The notes: a model not told the origin generated them from the sequence alone. A DNA stretch of 64,000 nucleotides from Zwartia hollandica (GCF_019923725.1 NZ_JAHXRI010000001.1:310001-374000), one strand, 5' to 3'; shown: positions 18,535 through 28,485, numbered from the stretch's first letter. Made by a program: numbers and translations.

Positions 18535-19746
18535 TCAATGTGCGGACCACTGAACTGAATTCAAATCGATGCCCTCTTTGGCCATCTCCCAAAGCGGCGA
18601 CATGTCGCGCAGCTTACCAACACGCGCCTTTAACAGATTCACCGCAAAATCGATGTCTTTCTCTGTCGTAAAGCGGCCAATCGTAAAACGGATTGAGCTG
18701 TGCGCGAGTTCGTCGTTACGACCTAGGGCACGCAACACGTACGAAGGCTCAAGGCTTGCGGATGTACACGCTGAGCCGCTCGAGACCGCCAATTCTTTGA
18801 TCGCCATGATCAGAGATTCGCCCTCGACATAGTTGAAACTTACGTTAAGGTTATGCGGCACGCGGTGTTCAAGATCCCCATTAAGGTAGACCTCCTCAAT
18901 CTGGGACAACCCTGCCCACAAGCGATCGCGCAACATGCGGATACGCTCGTTTTCTGTTCCCATCTCCGCTTGCGCCAACGCGAAGGCCTCACCCATACCA
19001 ACAATCTGGTGCGTTGCCAATGTGCCCGAACGAAAACCGCGTTCGTGTCCACCGCCGTGCATTTGAGCCTCGATACGAATCCTTGGTTTGCGACGCACGT
19101 AAAGCGCGCCGATTCCCTTAGGCCCATAGGTTTTATGTGCACAGAACGACATCAGGTCAACTTTCAGCGTCTGCAAATCAATCGCAACTTTCCCCGTCGC
19201 CTGAGCAGCATCGACGTGAAAAATAATATTTTTAGCGCGACAAATCTCGCCAAGTGTAGCGATGTCTTGGATCACACCGATTTCGTTATTCACAAACATC
19301 ACCGATACCAACACTGTATCGGGACGCAACGCAGCATTGAACGCTTCAAGGCTGATCAGACCATTTTCCTGCACGTCAAGGTATGTGACCTCAAAGCCTT
19401 GACGCTCAAGTTCACGGCAAGGATCTAGGACCGCCTTGTGCTCGGTTTTAACGGTAATAATGTGCTTACCGCGCTCTGCATAAAAACCTGCAGCGCCTTT
19501 GATTGCCAAATTATTCGACTCCGTTGCGCCCGAGGTCCAAACAATCTCCCGGGGATCGGCGTTTACGAGTGATGCAACTTGCACACGCGCACGCTCGACA
19601 GCCTCTTCGGCTTCCCAACCATAGGCGTGGCTGCGCGAGGCAGGATTGCCTGCATGCTCGTACAACCAAGGAACCATCTTGTCCACCACGCGTGGATCAA
19701 CAGGTGTCGTGGCCGAATAATCAAAATAAATGGGACGTGTTGACAT
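18535..19746 (-). CDS. iscS: cysteine desulfurase IscS
   Basis: This 403-residue PLP enzyme removes sulfur from cysteine for Fe-S clusters and tRNA thiolation. Key residues are the cofactor His/Asp in [13 protein letters not shown], the PLP Lys in [15 protein letters not shown], and the catalytic Cys loop [21 protein letters not shown]. The C-terminal tail ending LNSVQWSAH is the IscU-docking type. It follows iscR by 24 bases. Confidence 0.97.
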   Translation of the reverse strand: MSTRPIYFDYSATTPVDPRVVDKMVPWLYEHAGNPASRSHAYGWEAEEAVERARVQVASLVNADPREIVWTSGATESNNLAIKGAAGFYAERGKHIITVKTEHKAVLDPCRELERQGFEVTYLDVQENGLISLEAFNAALRPDTVLVSVMFVNNEIGVIQDIATLGEICRAKNIIFHVDAAQATGKVAIDLQTLKVDLMSFCAHKTYGPKGIGALYVRRKPRIRIEAQMHGGGHERGFRSGTLATHQIVGMGEAFALAQAEMGTENERIRMLRDRLWAGLSQIEEVYLNGDLEHRVPHNLNVSFNYVEGESLIMAIKELAVSSGSACTSASLEPSYVLRALGRNDELAHSSIRFTIGRFTTEKDIDFAVNLLKARVGKLRDMSPLWEMAKEGIDLNSVQWSAH

Positions 19747-19770
19747 ATTTAAATCCTGAATCTGAAATCG

Positions 19771-20289
19771 TTAAGCAGTCACTGGTAGAGGCTGTTTCAC
19801 AGCCGCTGCGCTAGAACCCACAACATTGACGCGTACGCCTGCGGCTTGGTTAGCTTCCTGCAGTTGCCGAACGCGCTGTTGGTCAACCAGATCTTGTAGT
19901 GAGACAGAGTCAAGAAAATCAACCATTTTCCTGTTTAGTGTTGACCAGAGTTCGTGTGTCATACAGATGCCAGGCTTGCCATCTGTACCGTTCGCACAGT
20001 CCGTCTTGCCACCACAGTTGGTTGCATCAATGGGCTCATCGACGGCGAAAATAATATCTGCAACGGTAATCGTGCGTCCGAGGCGAGCGAGCGTGTAGCC
20101 GCCACCTGGGCCACGCACACTCTCGACAAGCTCGTGGCGACGCAGCTTGCCAAACAATTGTTCAAGATAAGAAAGGGAGATATTCTGGCGCTGGCTGATT
20201 GCGGAAAGCGTGACTGGACCGCTTTGCTGGCGCAAGGCTAGGTCAATCATGGCGGTAACCGCAAATCGTCCTTTTGTAGTGAGCCTCAT
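19771..20289 (-). CDS. iscR: Fe-S-sensing transcriptional regulator IscR
   Basis: This 172-residue Rrf2-family repressor reads the Fe-S status and controls the isc operon. The N-terminal winged helix is MRLTTKGRFAVTAMIDLAL, with recognition region ISQRQNISLSYLEQLF and the wing VRGPGGGYTLAR. Cluster ligands are three Cys and a His in a C-X5-C-X10-C-MTH arrangement; the second loop is longer than the X5 of E. coli. Two type-1 IscR boxes lie 40-95 bases upstream, so it should repress itself when loaded with a cluster. Confidence 0.96.
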   Translation of the reverse strand: MRLTTKGRFAVTAMIDLALRQQSGPVTLSAISQRQNISLSYLEQLFGKLRRHELVESVRGPGGGYTLARLGRTITVADIIFAVDEPIDATNCGGKTDCANGTDGKPGICMTHELWSTLNRKMVDFLDSVSLQDLVDQQRVRQLQEANQAAGVRVNVVGSSAAAVKQPLPVTA

Positions 20290-20329
20290 GACGGAATCCT
20301 TAAGAGAGAAACGTTGCGAATGAATTGGC

Positions 20330-20384
20330 TTACCCGACTAAACAACTCAAGTATAACCAATTCCCGACTAAATTACTAGGGTAT
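20330..20384 (-). promoter_or_regulatory. tandem type-1 IscR operators and isc promoter region
   Basis: Two 25-base sites at 20330-20354 and 20360-20384 each carry, on the minus strand, an ATA start and a TTTAGTCGGG core close to the published type-1 IscR consensus. Centres are 30 bases apart, about three helical turns, so two dimers would sit on one face. TATACT between them is a possible -10 with a poor -35. Binding of cluster-loaded IscR would block transcription. Confidence 0.75.
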
Positions 20385-20416
20385 GTCCTTAGGAGTTCAA
20401 GGGAAATAGCAGGATT

Positions 20417-20449
20417 TAAAAAAAAACCGCGCTGTCGCGCGGCTTTTTG
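20417..20449 (-). terminator. intrinsic terminator after the phosphatase gene
   Basis: CCGCGC / GCGCGG stem (20427-20432, 20437-20442) with a TGTC/GACA loop is followed on the minus strand by a run of about nine T. A T5 run on the plus strand makes it possibly bidirectional. It insulates the isc promoter from the upstream phosphatase gene. Confidence 0.85.
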
Positions 20450-20475
20450 TGTGGCTACTACCTAAACAACTACCT

Positions 20476-20964
20476 TTAAGCCGCCTGATACTGCGTCACG
20501 CGCTTGCGTACGAGCTCAAGCACGCCCTGACAGGCGTCTTCCAGGTAATCTAATACCTTGCCAAAGCCCTCTGGGCCACCGTAATACGGATCGGGCACCG
20601 TGGCTTCTTCGAACTCATTGGCAAAGCGCATCAGCAGCATGAGCTTGTGATGATGAGGCTTTGGGCACTGTTGCTGCAATGCAGAAAGATTTTCCCAATC
20701 CATCGCTAAAATCAAATCAAATTCACGGAAATCTTCCGCCGTAATTTGACGAGCTTCAGCATGAGCGATTTCATAGCCACGCTTTCGAGCGGCCGCCTGC
20801 GCGCGCGCATCTGGCGCTTCACCGACGTGAAAGTTATGGGTGCCGGCAGAGTCAATGCCCACGACGTCTGAGAGACCCGCGTCATTGATAAGGTGGCGAA
20901 AAACGCCTTCAGCACTGGGCGACCGGCAGATATTGCCCATGCATACGAAGAGGACTTTTGTCAT
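20476..20964 (-). CDS. low-molecular-weight protein-tyrosine phosphatase
   Basis: This enzyme of about 162 residues has the LMW-PTP P-loop at the N terminus (VLFVCMGNICRSPSAEGVF, C-X5-R-S) and the general-acid Asp in VPDPYYGGPEGF. Family members dephosphorylate tyrosine on proteins, in bacteria often exopolysaccharide kinases, but no capsule genes are here. The start is set at MTKVLFVC (20964); an ATG at 20976 would add MCTI. Neither has a clear ribosome-binding site. It is a single gene, ended by a strong terminator. Confidence 0.9.
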   Translation of the reverse strand: MTKVLFVCMGNICRSPSAEGVFRHLINDAGLSDVVGIDSAGTHNFHVGEAPDARAQAAARKRGYEIAHAEARQITAEDFREFDLILAMDWENLSALQQQCPKPHHHKLMLLMRFANEFEEATVPDPYYGGPEGFGKVLDYLEDACQGVLELVRKRVTQYQAA

Positions 20965-20976
20965 GATGGTGCACAT

Positions 20977-21183
20977 TGTGCGGGAAAACCCGTAACATGT
21001 CTAGAGTTTTTTTTCTTAATCGCCAGCAAGGTCATAAGAAACAATCATCAATTAAATATATTTATTATCAATAACTTACACAAGTTATCTTACTTAATTT
21101 ATAGAAAATTGAAATCAAACAACGTGTAAATTTTATTGAAATATTTCAACTTTATGCACCGCAACACAGCAAAACTGCAACAT
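20977..21183. other. AT-rich intergenic island with small palindromes
   Basis: These 207 bases between the phosphatase gene and uvrB are strikingly A/T-rich compared with both sides. They hold ATAACTT/AAGTTAT arms with a 4-base spacer (21071-21088) and the perfect 14-base palindrome TTGAAATATTTCAA (21136-21149). No open frame or RNA gene is recognised. It should include the phosphatase promoter and the uvrB 3' end. Confidence 0.5.
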
Positions 21184-23373
21184 TTAAGCACCAGAAAGTA
21201 GCACGCGTTCCTTTAACACCCTGAGTGCATCCCGCGCAGCAGCCGCCTGCTCAAACTCCAGATTCCGCGCATGATCCAACATCAGTTTTTCTAAACGCTT
21301 GAACTCTTTTGCGAGCGCCTTCTCATCGCCGAGCAACGATAAATCTACCTCTTGATCTGGTTGATCTCTAAATGCGGGCGCGACAATGCCATCGATCAGT
21401 TCTCTGACTGCCTTACGCACGCTACGCGCTTGAATGCCATGCTCGGTATTGAACGCGATCTGCTTATTTCGCCGACGCTCGGTCTCTCCCATGGCGCGCT
21501 TCATGGAGTCCGTCATGCGATCTGCGTACAAGATGGCACGACCGTTTAGATTGCGCGCCGCTCGGCCGATCGTTTGAATCAAGCTGCGGTCCGAACGCAA
21601 AAAGCCCTCTTTATCTGCGTCGAGAATTGTCACAAGCGAAACCTCGGGGATGTCTAGCCCTTCGCGCAGCAGGTTGATCCCAACCAGCACATCGAACGCA
21701 CCAAGACGCAAATCGCGAATAATTTCGACGCGTTCGACGGTATCAATATCCGAATGCAGATAGCGCACTTTAACGCCATGCTCAGCGAGATAATCGGTTA
21801 AATCCTCGGCCATCCGTTTGGTCAGCGTCGTAACTAACACTCGCTCTTGGACAGCCACACGTAATTTAATCTCGCCCAACAAATCATCGACCTGGGTACG
21901 CGCAGGCCGTACCTCTACGATCGGATCGACCAAACCCGTGGGACGCACGACTTGCTCGACAACGTTATCGGTGTGGGCCTGTTCATAGTTGCCAGGGGTC
22001 GCTGAAACGAAGACGCACTGTCGCATACGCGTCTCAAACTCCTCCATTTTTAGTGGGCGGTTATCCATCGCCGAGGGCAAACGAAAGCCGTAGGTGACCA
22101 GCGTCTCTTTGCGCGCGCGGTCGCCGCGATACATACCGCCTAACTGTCCAATCGTCACATGACTTTCATCGATGAACATCAGCGCATCACTAGGCAGATA
22201 ATCGATCAGAGTAGGAGGAGGATCACCCGGTGCAGCACCAGACAAGTGTCTGGAATAATTTTCGATGCCCTTACAGAAGCCGAGTTCTGCAAGCATTTCA
22301 AGATCGAAGCGCGTGCGTTGTTCAATCCGCTGCGCCTCCACCAGATGACCGGAGTCCACAAAAAATTTGACGCGCTCGCGCAGCTCTTGCTTGATGGTTT
22401 CAATCGCACGCAAGACCGTGTCACGCGGCGTGACGTAATGCGATCCTGGGTAAACAGTAAAGCGCGGGACCTTCTGCCTGACGCGTCCCGTTAATGGATC
22501 AAAAAGTTCGAGGCTCTCGACCTCGTCATCGAACAACGATAGTCGTACCGCGAGCTCTGCACTTTCTGCTGGGAAGATATCAATCGTTTCGCCACGGGCA
22601 CGAAAGGTACCGCGTGTAAATTCTGTATCGTTGCGCTCATACTGCATCGCCACCAAGCGTGCCAGTACCTCACGACGCGCGATACGGTCGCCCGTTCGCA
22701 GAATCAAGACCATCGCGTGATAGTCCGAGGGGTTACCAATACCGTAGATACAGGAAACAGTGCCCACAATGACGGTATCGCGCCTTTCAAGCAAACTCTT
22801 GGTGGCGGACAAGCGCATCTGCTCAATGTGCTCGTTAATCGACGAGTCCTTCTCAATGAACAAATCGCGTGTTGGAACGTAGGCTTCCGGTTGGTAGTAA
22901 TCGTAGTAAGACACGAAATACTCGACCGCATTGCGCGGGAAAAACTCCCGCATCTCTGCGTATAGCTGCGCCGCCAACGTCTTGTTCGGAGCCAGCACCA
23001 CCGCGGGCCTACCCAGGCGTGCAATGATGTTGGCCATCGTGAAGGTCTTGCCCGACCCGGTTACCCCGAGCAGGGTCTGTGACATCAAGCCATCGCGTAT
23101 ACCCTGCTCTAGCAGATCAATCGCCCGAGGTTGATCTCCTGCAGGTGGATACGGTTGGTAAAGCTGAAAAGGGCTATCCGGATAGGAGACAAACTTGCCC
23201 GGTTCATTGCCGGTAGAAATCGTCGCGTGCGGCACCACGCCTAAGCTTGCAACCTCATGCGCAATAGCAGCGGGCAAGGCGGTTGATGAGGGGAGCGACA
23301 ACATTGGATTATCACTGTCCAATGTTGTCTGGTCATTAACTGGGGTTACTTCAGGTTTCTTGGTCGAGGCCAT
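21184..23373 (-). CDS. uvrB: excinuclease ABC subunit B
   Basis: UvrB is the damage-verifying helicase-like core of nucleotide excision repair. The body begins at about [17 protein letters not shown]. Walker A is GVTGSGKT, the beta-hairpin region is [12 protein letters not shown], helicase motifs include [10 protein letters not shown] and [11 protein letters not shown], and the C-terminal UVR motif is [19 protein letters not shown]. The N terminus is unclear: 23373 gives 729 residues, with about 75 residues ahead of the conserved core; MLSLPSS at 23307 is an alternative, and an even later non-ATG start is possible. A perfect 12-bp inverted repeat surrounds 23307. No LexA box is visible upstream, so SOS control is not evident. 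Confidence 0.93.
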   Translation of the reverse strand: MASTKKPEVTPVNDQTTLDSDNPMLSLPSSTALPAAIAHEVASLGVVPHATISTGNEPGKFVSYPDSPFQLYQPYPPAGDQPRAIDLLEQGIRDGLMSQTLLGVTGSGKTFTMANIIARLGRPAVVLAPNKTLAAQLYAEMREFFPRNAVEYFVSYYDYYQPEAYVPTRDLFIEKDSSINEHIEQMRLSATKSLLERRDTVIVGTVSCIYGIGNPSDYHAMVLILRTGDRIARREVLARLVAMQYERNDTEFTRGTFRARGETIDIFPAESAELAVRLSLFDDEVESLELFDPLTGRVRQKVPRFTVYPGSHYVTPRDTVLRAIETIKQELRERVKFFVDSGHLVEAQRIEQRTRFDLEMLAELGFCKGIENYSRHLSGAAPGDPPPTLIDYLPSDALMFIDESHVTIGQLGGMYRGDRARKETLVTYGFRLPSAMDNRPLKMEEFETRMRQCVFVSATPGNYEQAHTDNVVEQVVRPTGLVDPIVEVRPARTQVDDLLGEIKLRVAVQERVLVTTLTKRMAEDLTDYLAEHGVKVRYLHSDIDTVERVEIIRDLRLGAFDVLVGINLLREGLDIPEVSLVTILDADKEGFLRSDRSLIQTIGRAARNLNGRAILYADRMTDSMKRAMGETERRRNKQIAFNTEHGIQARSVRKAVRELIDGIVAPAFRDQPDQEVDLSLLGDEKALAKEFKRLEKLMLDHARNLEFEQAAAARDALRVLKERVLLSGA
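23297..23329 (-). repeat. perfect 12-bp inverted repeat at the uvrB 5' end
   Basis: GACAACATTGGA (23297-23308) and TCCAATGTTGTC (23318-23329) are exact complements with a 9-base spacer. The structure covers a candidate uvrB start (ATG at 23307). It could be an RNA hairpin in the 5' region or an operator; it is not explained by coding needs. Confidence 0.6.
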
Positions 23374-23512
23374 GCTAGACTTATTCGGGTTAGCCCTTGG
23401 ATTTAGGCCGAACCGGACATTATGTTCTCTCTTATCCAAAGCGTCCACTCGAATTGCAAACACCACTACTTTTTCTCACTCCTGTCCTTTTTTTGACTGC
23501 CATCCACTAAAA

Positions 23513-24718
23513 ATGAGCACCCTCTTCCAAGCCGTAGAACTTGCCCCACGTGACCCTATCCTAGGTCTGAACGAACAATTCAATGCCGATCCGCGCAGCA
23601 CCAAGGTAAACCTTGGCGTGGGTGTCTACTACGACGACAACGGGAAAATCCCACTGCTAGCAGCGGTGCATCAAGCTGAAGTCGCGCGTGTGCAACTGGC
23701 AGCAGCACGCGGTTACCTCCCAATCGAGGGAATCGCAGGCTATAACAAGGGCGCGCAAGAACTAGTGCTCGGCAAGAACTCGCCCCTCATTGGTGCCGGT
23801 CGGGTTCTAACCATGCAAGCGCTAGGCGGCACAGGTGCCCTCAAAATAGGCGCAGACTTCATCAAACAGCTTGTCCCTGACGCCAAGGTCGCGATTAGCG
23901 ATCCAAGCTGGGAAAACCATCGTGCACTCTTTGAACGCGCAGGCTTCGAAGTTGTGAACTACCCCTACTACGATGCGGTCACGCACGGCCTGAACTTCAA
24001 AGGCATGATAGAGGGGCTGCGCAGTCTCCCACAAAAAAGTGTGGTTGTGCTGCACGCGTGCTGCCACAACCCGACCGGCGTAGACCTCACGGTTGATCAG
24101 TGGCGTGAAGTTGCCCAAGTTGTCAAAGCCTCGAACCTGATTCCATTCCTTGATATCGCCTACCAAGGTTTTGGCGATGGACTCGAGGCTGATGCCTCAG
24201 CGGTCCGCCTATTCGCCGATTTGGATATGACGATGTTCATCAGCTCGTCGTTCTCGAAGTCATTCTCGCTTTACGGCGAACGCGTCGGCGCCTTGACAAT
24301 CGTGACAGGAAGTCAGGATGAGTCTAGCCGCGTACTGAGCCAAGTCAAACGTGTTATCCGTACCAACTACTCCAACCCACCCACGCACGGTGGCACGATC
24401 GTTTCGACCGTATTGAACAATCCTGAGCTGTTTGCCCTGTGGGATAAAGAACTTGCTGGCATGCGTGACCGCATCCGACTAATGCGCAAGCAGTTGGTTG
24501 AAAAACTGACCCAGTACGGCGTGAAAGAGGACTGCAGCTACGTCATGAAGCAACGCGGCATGTTCTCATTTTCAGGGATGACCGCCCCTCAGGTTGAGCG
24601 TCTGCGCGCCGAGCACGGGATTTATGCAGTCAGCACCGGTCGTATCTGCGTTGCTGCGTTAAACAGCAAGAACATCGACACCGTTGCCAAAGCCATGGCC
24701 GAGGTGATGAAAGCCTAG
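23513..24718 (+). CDS. aromatic/aspartate amino acid aminotransferase (class I)
   Basis: This 401-residue PLP aminotransferase is of the AspC/TyrB family. Marks are KVNLGVGVYYDDNGKIPLL at the N terminus, HACCHNPTGVDLT, the cofactor Asp/Tyr in PFLDIAYQGFGDG, the PLP Lys in SSSFSKSFSLYGERVG and the substrate-carboxylate Arg region SNPPTHGG. AspC versus TyrB specificity cannot be read safely. The true start is MSTLFQAVELAPRDPIL at 23513; a longer frame running back into uvrB is spurious. It is divergent from uvrB and ends in a strong terminator. Confidence 0.92.
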   Translation: MSTLFQAVELAPRDPILGLNEQFNADPRSTKVNLGVGVYYDDNGKIPLLAAVHQAEVARVQLAAARGYLPIEGIAGYNKGAQELVLGKNSPLIGAGRVLTMQALGGTGALKIGADFIKQLVPDAKVAISDPSWENHRALFERAGFEVVNYPYYDAVTHGLNFKGMIEGLRSLPQKSVVVLHACCHNPTGVDLTVDQWREVAQVVKASNLIPFLDIAYQGFGDGLEADASAVRLFADLDMTMFISSSFSKSFSLYGERVGALTIVTGSQDESSRVLSQVKRVIRTNYSNPPTHGGTIVSTVLNNPELFALWDKELAGMRDRIRLMRKQLVEKLTQYGVKEDCSYVMKQRGMFSFSGMTAPQVERLRAEHGIYAVSTGRICVAALNSKNIDTVAKAMAEVMKA

Positions 24719-24754
24719 GTGCATTGCCCGTCGGGCAACCAACCGTGGTTTGAG

Positions 24755-24792
24755 CAAAAAAAACAGCCTTCATAAAAAAGGCTGTTTTTTTA
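24755..24792 (+). terminator. intrinsic terminator after the aminotransferase gene
   Basis: AACAGCCTT and AAGGCTGTT form a 9-bp stem around a 7-base loop, flanked by A-runs and a T8 tract. The T-tract doubles as the left half of a LexA-type box (24782-24797), so terminator and operator overlap. Confidence 0.88.
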
Positions 24793-24797
24793 TACAG
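24782..24797 (+). promoter_or_regulatory. LexA box 1 (distal), inside the terminator tract
   Basis: CTGTTTTTTTATACAG fits CTGT-N8-ACAG exactly, with an A/T-rich core as in strong SOS boxes. It lies 148 bases before the lexA ATG and overlaps the upstream terminator. Confidence 0.6.
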
Positions 24798-24836
24798 ATT
24801 TATTTGCAACTTCATGTTTTTTAGTGCAAAATATAA

Positions 24837-24852
24837 CTGTACAAAAAAACAG
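24837..24852 (+). promoter_or_regulatory. LexA box 2
   Basis: CTGTACAAAAAAACAG fits CTGT-N8-ACAG exactly, 93 bases before the lexA ATG and 18 bases (start to start) before box 3. Autorepression by LexA is the established role of boxes in this position. Confidence 0.85.
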
Positions 24853-24854
24853 CG

Positions 24855-24870
24855 CTGTGTGCATCGACAG
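24855..24870 (+). promoter_or_regulatory. LexA box 3 (proximal)
   Basis: CTGTGTGCATCGACAG fits CTGT-N8-ACAG exactly but has a GC-richer core than the other two, so it is probably weaker. Tandem with box 2, as at the E. coli lexA promoter. Confidence 0.75.
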
Positions 24871-24929
24871 TTTAATCACTGAATAATCGCAGCGAAACTA
24901 CACCCGCTAAGCTCACCACAGGCTCGACG

Positions 24930-25631
24930 ATGTCTATCAAACTGACCGACCGGCAACAACAGATTCTGGACCTGATACGTGAAGCCGTGGTTAACACGGG
25001 CTTCCCTCCTACCAGGGCTGAAATTGCCCAGACCCTAGGTTTTAAGTCAGCCAATGCGGCAGAAGACCACTTGCGCGCACTCGCCAGAAAAGGAGTGATA
25101 GAACTCACAGCCGGTGCATCACGCGGCATTCGCCTAACCGAGGCGGCGGCTGATTTCTTTGGCGATACAGATATCAACCCAGAACGTGTCCGATCACAAC
25201 CCACGCCTCTCAGCGCGCCAACCGCAGCACCTGGCATGGGCCAAGTCCTCCTGCCGCTTATCGGACGCGTCGCTGCGGGCTTTCCTATGCTTGCAACTGA
25301 AAACATCGAACGAGAAATCCAAGTCGACCCAAATATGTTCACACAAACACCTGACTACCTGCTTAAGGTCAAAGGTTTGAGTATGCGTGACATTGGGATA
25401 CTCGATGGTGATTTGCTCGCAGTCAAAAAAACTAACGTCGCCCGCAATGGCCAAATTGTTGTCGCACGCATCGATGATGAAGTCACGGTCAAGCGTTTAA
25501 ATCAGCAGGGTTCACGCATTGAGTTGTTACCTGAAAACACTGACTTTGAGCCCATCATCGTCACAGCGGATCAAGACTTCTCTATCGAAGGTATTGCTCT
25601 GGGATTAATTCGCAGCACGCCACTGCAATAA
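24930..25631 (+). CDS. lexA: SOS repressor LexA
   Basis: LexA represses DNA-damage genes and cleaves itself when RecA filaments form. The 233-residue protein has the N-terminal winged helix ([16 protein letters not shown], recognition helix in [21 protein letters not shown]) and a linker of about 30 residues. The S24 protease domain shows the Ala-Gly cleavage site in GRVAAGFPM, the catalytic Ser in [11 protein letters not shown] and the catalytic Lys in DEVTVKRL. It is longer than E. coli LexA mainly through the linker. Three CTGT-N8-ACAG boxes lie upstream. It is convergent with hslR, with 16 bases between stops. Confidence 0.97.
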   Translation: MSIKLTDRQQQILDLIREAVVNTGFPPTRAEIAQTLGFKSANAAEDHLRALARKGVIELTAGASRGIRLTEAAADFFGDTDINPERVRSQPTPLSAPTAAPGMGQVLLPLIGRVAAGFPMLATENIEREIQVDPNMFTQTPDYLLKVKGLSMRDIGILDGDLLAVKKTNVARNGQIVVARIDDEVTVKRLNQQGSRIELLPENTDFEPIIVTADQDFSIEGIALGLIRSTPLQ

Positions 25632-25647
25632 CACGCGTCGCAGCAAG

Positions 25648-26037
25648 CTAGGTCTCACGCCAGCGCTCAAGCGCTCGTCGGTCGCGTTTTGTTGGACGAC
25701 CTTCGATATTCTGTGATGGTTCAACGTAGTATTTGCGTCGCTCTGCAGCCGTCTGCCGCGCCAGCATACTCTCGGGTGTTTCTTCGTATAACAGACGCGC
25801 AAGTGTGGCTGCGCGTCGAGTCTCAGAAATACCACGCACGAGCAATTCAATATGCTCTTGCTCTCGATGAATCTTAAGCTTATCGCCAACCTTGATTAAA
25901 CGAGCGGGCTTGGCACGATCATCGCCTACATGCACACGTCCCGCCTCGATTGCCGAGGCGGCAATCGTGCGGGACTTGTAAAAACGTGCAGCCCACAACC
26001 ACTTATCAAGCCGCACACTATCGACGAACACTTGCAC
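25648..26037 (-). CDS. hslR: S4-domain RNA-binding heat-shock protein Hsp15
   Basis: This 129-residue protein has an S4 RNA-binding domain (VRLDKWLWAARFYKSRTIAASAIEAGRVHV) and a basic C-terminal tail (RPTKRDRRALERW). E. coli Hsp15 rescues stalled 50S subunits carrying peptidyl-tRNA after heat shock. The GTG start at 26037 directly abuts the lon stop (TAAGTG); another GTG at 26016 just before RLDKWLW is possible. Position behind lon implies heat-shock co-expression (inference). Confidence 0.88.
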   Translation of the reverse strand: MQVFVDSVRLDKWLWAARFYKSRTIAASAIEAGRVHVGDDRAKPARLIKVGDKLKIHREQEHIELLVRGISETRRAATLARLLYEETPESMLARQTAAERRKYYVEPSQNIEGRPTKRDRRALERWRET

Positions 26038-28485
26038 TTAGTGTTTGATCACCGGATCCGTCGCAGTGCCTGTGGGCTTAGCCACAACGTCCTGCGCAAC
26101 CGGCGCTTCCTCAGGCAAAGGTTTTGTTGGGCTCGATAAAGCTACTTCCAAGACTTTATCAATCCAACGCACTGGTACGATCTCTAGATGGTTCTTAACG
26201 TTATCCGGAATCTCGGCAAGATCCTTAACGTTTTCTTCGGGGATAAGCACCGTCTTGATACCACCGCGATGGGCTGCCAACAGCTTCTCTTTAAGGCCTC
26301 CAATCGCCAGCACTTCTCCACGGAGCGTAATTTCACCGGTCATCGCCACATCGGCACGTACGGGAATGTGCGTGAGCGCCGACACGATGGCTGTGGTGAT
26401 TGCGATACCCGCAGACGGACCGTCTTTAGGTGTAGCACCTTCAGGGAAGTGCACGTGAATATCCCGCTTCTCAAAAATAGAATCTGCGATCCCGAGACGC
26501 GCCGCACGAGCACGCACCACACTGCGCGCAGCCTCGACCGACTCCTTCATCACATCGCCGATAGATCCCGTACGCTGAATCACGCCCTTACCAGGCATGT
26601 CTGCAACTTCAATTGTCAGCAAATCGCCACCGACTTCTGTCCAAGCCAAGCCCGTGACCTGTCCGATCTGGTTTTCCTTCTCGGCCATGCCAAAGTTGTA
26701 ACGACGCACGCCCAGGTAGTCACTCAAGTTTTCAGACGTGACAACAACTTGTGGAATCACGGCATTAGACTTTGCCGCCTTATTCGCCTCGGATTCCGCC
26801 AAAAGTTTCTTCACAACCTTCCGACAGATTTTTCCGACATCACGCTCGAGCGAGCGCACGCCAGCTTCACGTGTGTAATAACGCACAATGTCACGCATCG
26901 CAGATTCGTCGACTTTCAACTCTTCAGGTTTGACGCCATTGTTCTTCATGACCTTGGGCAGCAAGTGGTCGTGCGCGATATGAATCTTCTCATCTTCGGT
27001 ATAACCCGAGAGACGAATCACTTCCATGCGATCCAGCAAAGCGGGTGGGATGTTCAAAGTGTTACTGGTTGCCACGAACATCACATCCGATAGATCAAAA
27101 TCAACTTCAACGTAGTGATCTTGAAACGTGTGATTCTGTTCTGGATCTAAAACCTCCAGCAATGCCGACGCAGGATCTCCACGGAAATCCATGCCCAGCT
27201 TATCGATTTCATCGAGCAAGAACAAGGGATTGCGCACAGCAACCTTGGACATGTTCTGCAAGATTTTGCCTGGCATTGAGCCGATGTAAGTGCGACGGTG
27301 TCCGCGAATTTCCGCTTCGTCGCGCACACCACCTAAAGCCATACGGATGAACTTGCGATTCGTTGCCTTTGCAATCGACTGACCCAGCGAAGTTTTGCCC
27401 ACGCCTGGAGGGCCTACCAAACAAAGGATAGGCGCTTTGACCTTATCCACGCGTTGCTGCACCGCGAGATATTCAAGGATGCGCTCTTTAACTTTGTCCA
27501 AACCATAGTGGTCGGCATCCAGGACGCTTTCAGCGTTCGGAATCGAATTGTTAACCTTGCTCTTTTTGCGCCAAGGCAAACCGATCACGGTATCAATGTA
27601 ATTACGCACCACGGTCGCTTCGGCAGACATTGGCGACATAAGCTTTAATTTCTTGAGCTCACCGTCCACTTTCTTACGAGCATCTTTAGGCAAGTGCGCG
27701 GCTATAATTTTCTTTTCAAGCTCTTCAATATCTGCGCCCTCTTCGCCCTCGCCTAACTCTTTCTGAATCGCCTTGACCTGCTCATTCAGGTAGTAATCAC
27801 GCTGGCTCTTTTCCATCTGCTTCTTAACGCGGCCGCGGATACGCTTCTCGACCTGCAAGATATCAATCTCAGTCTCAAGCTGGCTCAATAATGCCTCTAG
27901 GCGCTCAGAGGTCGAAATGATCTCCAACATCTTTTGCTTTTGCTCAAGCTTAAGCGGCAAGTGTGCAGCAATGGTATCGGCCAAGCGGCCGGCATCATCA
28001 ATTCCCGCGAGCGAAGTCAGAATTTCTGGTGGTATTTTCTTGTTCAGTTTGACGTACTGCTCAAACTGACTCACGATCGCGCGGCGCAAGGCTTCGATCT
28101 CAGCGCCCATCGTCACATCAGGTGTAATCGGCACTAACTCAGACGTAAAGTGTGTCTCAACATCCTGTATCTCGGTCACGCGAGCACGCTGCGCGCCCTC
28201 GACCAGCACCTTCACTGTACCGTCAGGCAGTTTGAGCATTTGTAAAATGGTGGCCACACACCCGATTTCGTAAACATCCTCTGGTGTTGGATCATCTTTG
28301 CCAGCGGACTTCTGAGCGGCGAGCATGATGCTCTTGCCGGCTTCCATGGCGGCCTCAAGCGCACGAATCGAGCGCGGACGTCCCACAAACAGGGGGATCA
28401 CCATATGGGGGAACACCACCACATCGCGCAACGGCAGTAGAGGCAAATTAATTGCTTCAGCAGGCAGGATCTGATTTCCAGACAT
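26038..28485 (-). CDS. lon: ATP-dependent protease Lon
   Basis: This 815-residue AAA+ serine protease degrades misfolded and regulatory proteins. The N-terminal substrate domain (about 1-200) starts [23 protein letters not shown]. The AAA+ module has Walker [10 protein letters not shown] and Walker [11 protein letters not shown]; the protease domain holds the catalytic Ser in [11 protein letters not shown] and Lys in [14 protein letters not shown]. The C terminus is extended by about 30 Pro/Ala/Val-rich residues. A sigma-32-like promoter lies about 80 bases upstream, and clpX-clpP-tig precede on the same strand beyond a terminator. Confidence 0.97.
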   Translation of the reverse strand: MSGNQILPAEAINLPLLPLRDVVVFPHMVIPLFVGRPRSIRALEAAMEAGKSIMLAAQKSAGKDDPTPEDVYEIGCVATILQMLKLPDGTVKVLVEGAQRARVTEIQDVETHFTSELVPITPDVTMGAEIEALRRAIVSQFEQYVKLNKKIPPEILTSLAGIDDAGRLADTIAAHLPLKLEQKQKMLEIISTSERLEALLSQLETEIDILQVEKRIRGRVKKQMEKSQRDYYLNEQVKAIQKELGEGEEGADIEELEKKIIAAHLPKDARKKVDGELKKLKLMSPMSAEATVVRNYIDTVIGLPWRKKSKVNNSIPNAESVLDADHYGLDKVKERILEYLAVQQRVDKVKAPILCLVGPPGVGKTSLGQSIAKATNRKFIRMALGGVRDEAEIRGHRRTYIGSMPGKILQNMSKVAVRNPLFLLDEIDKLGMDFRGDPASALLEVLDPEQNHTFQDHYVEVDFDLSDVMFVATSNTLNIPPALLDRMEVIRLSGYTEDEKIHIAHDHLLPKVMKNNGVKPEELKVDESAMRDIVRYYTREAGVRSLERDVGKICRKVVKKLLAESEANKAAKSNAVIPQVVVTSENLSDYLGVRRYNFGMAEKENQIGQVTGLAWTEVGGDLLTIEVADMPGKGVIQRTGSIGDVMKESVEAARSVVRARAARLGIADSIFEKRDIHVHFPEGATPKDGPSAGIAITTAIVSALTHIPVRADVAMTGEITLRGEVLAIGGLKEKLLAAHRGGIKTVLIPEENVKDLAEIPDNVKNHLEIVPVRWIDKVLEVALSSPTKPLPEEAPVAQDVVAKPTGTATDPVIKH

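Noticed and set aside
23195-23512. A 106-residue N-terminal extension of the aminotransferase
   Set aside because: It runs antisense through uvrB; the family N terminus begins at 23513.
26188-27093. A 301-codon plus-strand open frame opposite lon
   Set aside because: Antisense shadow of a conserved gene; His/Arg/Cys-rich translation with no family resemblance.
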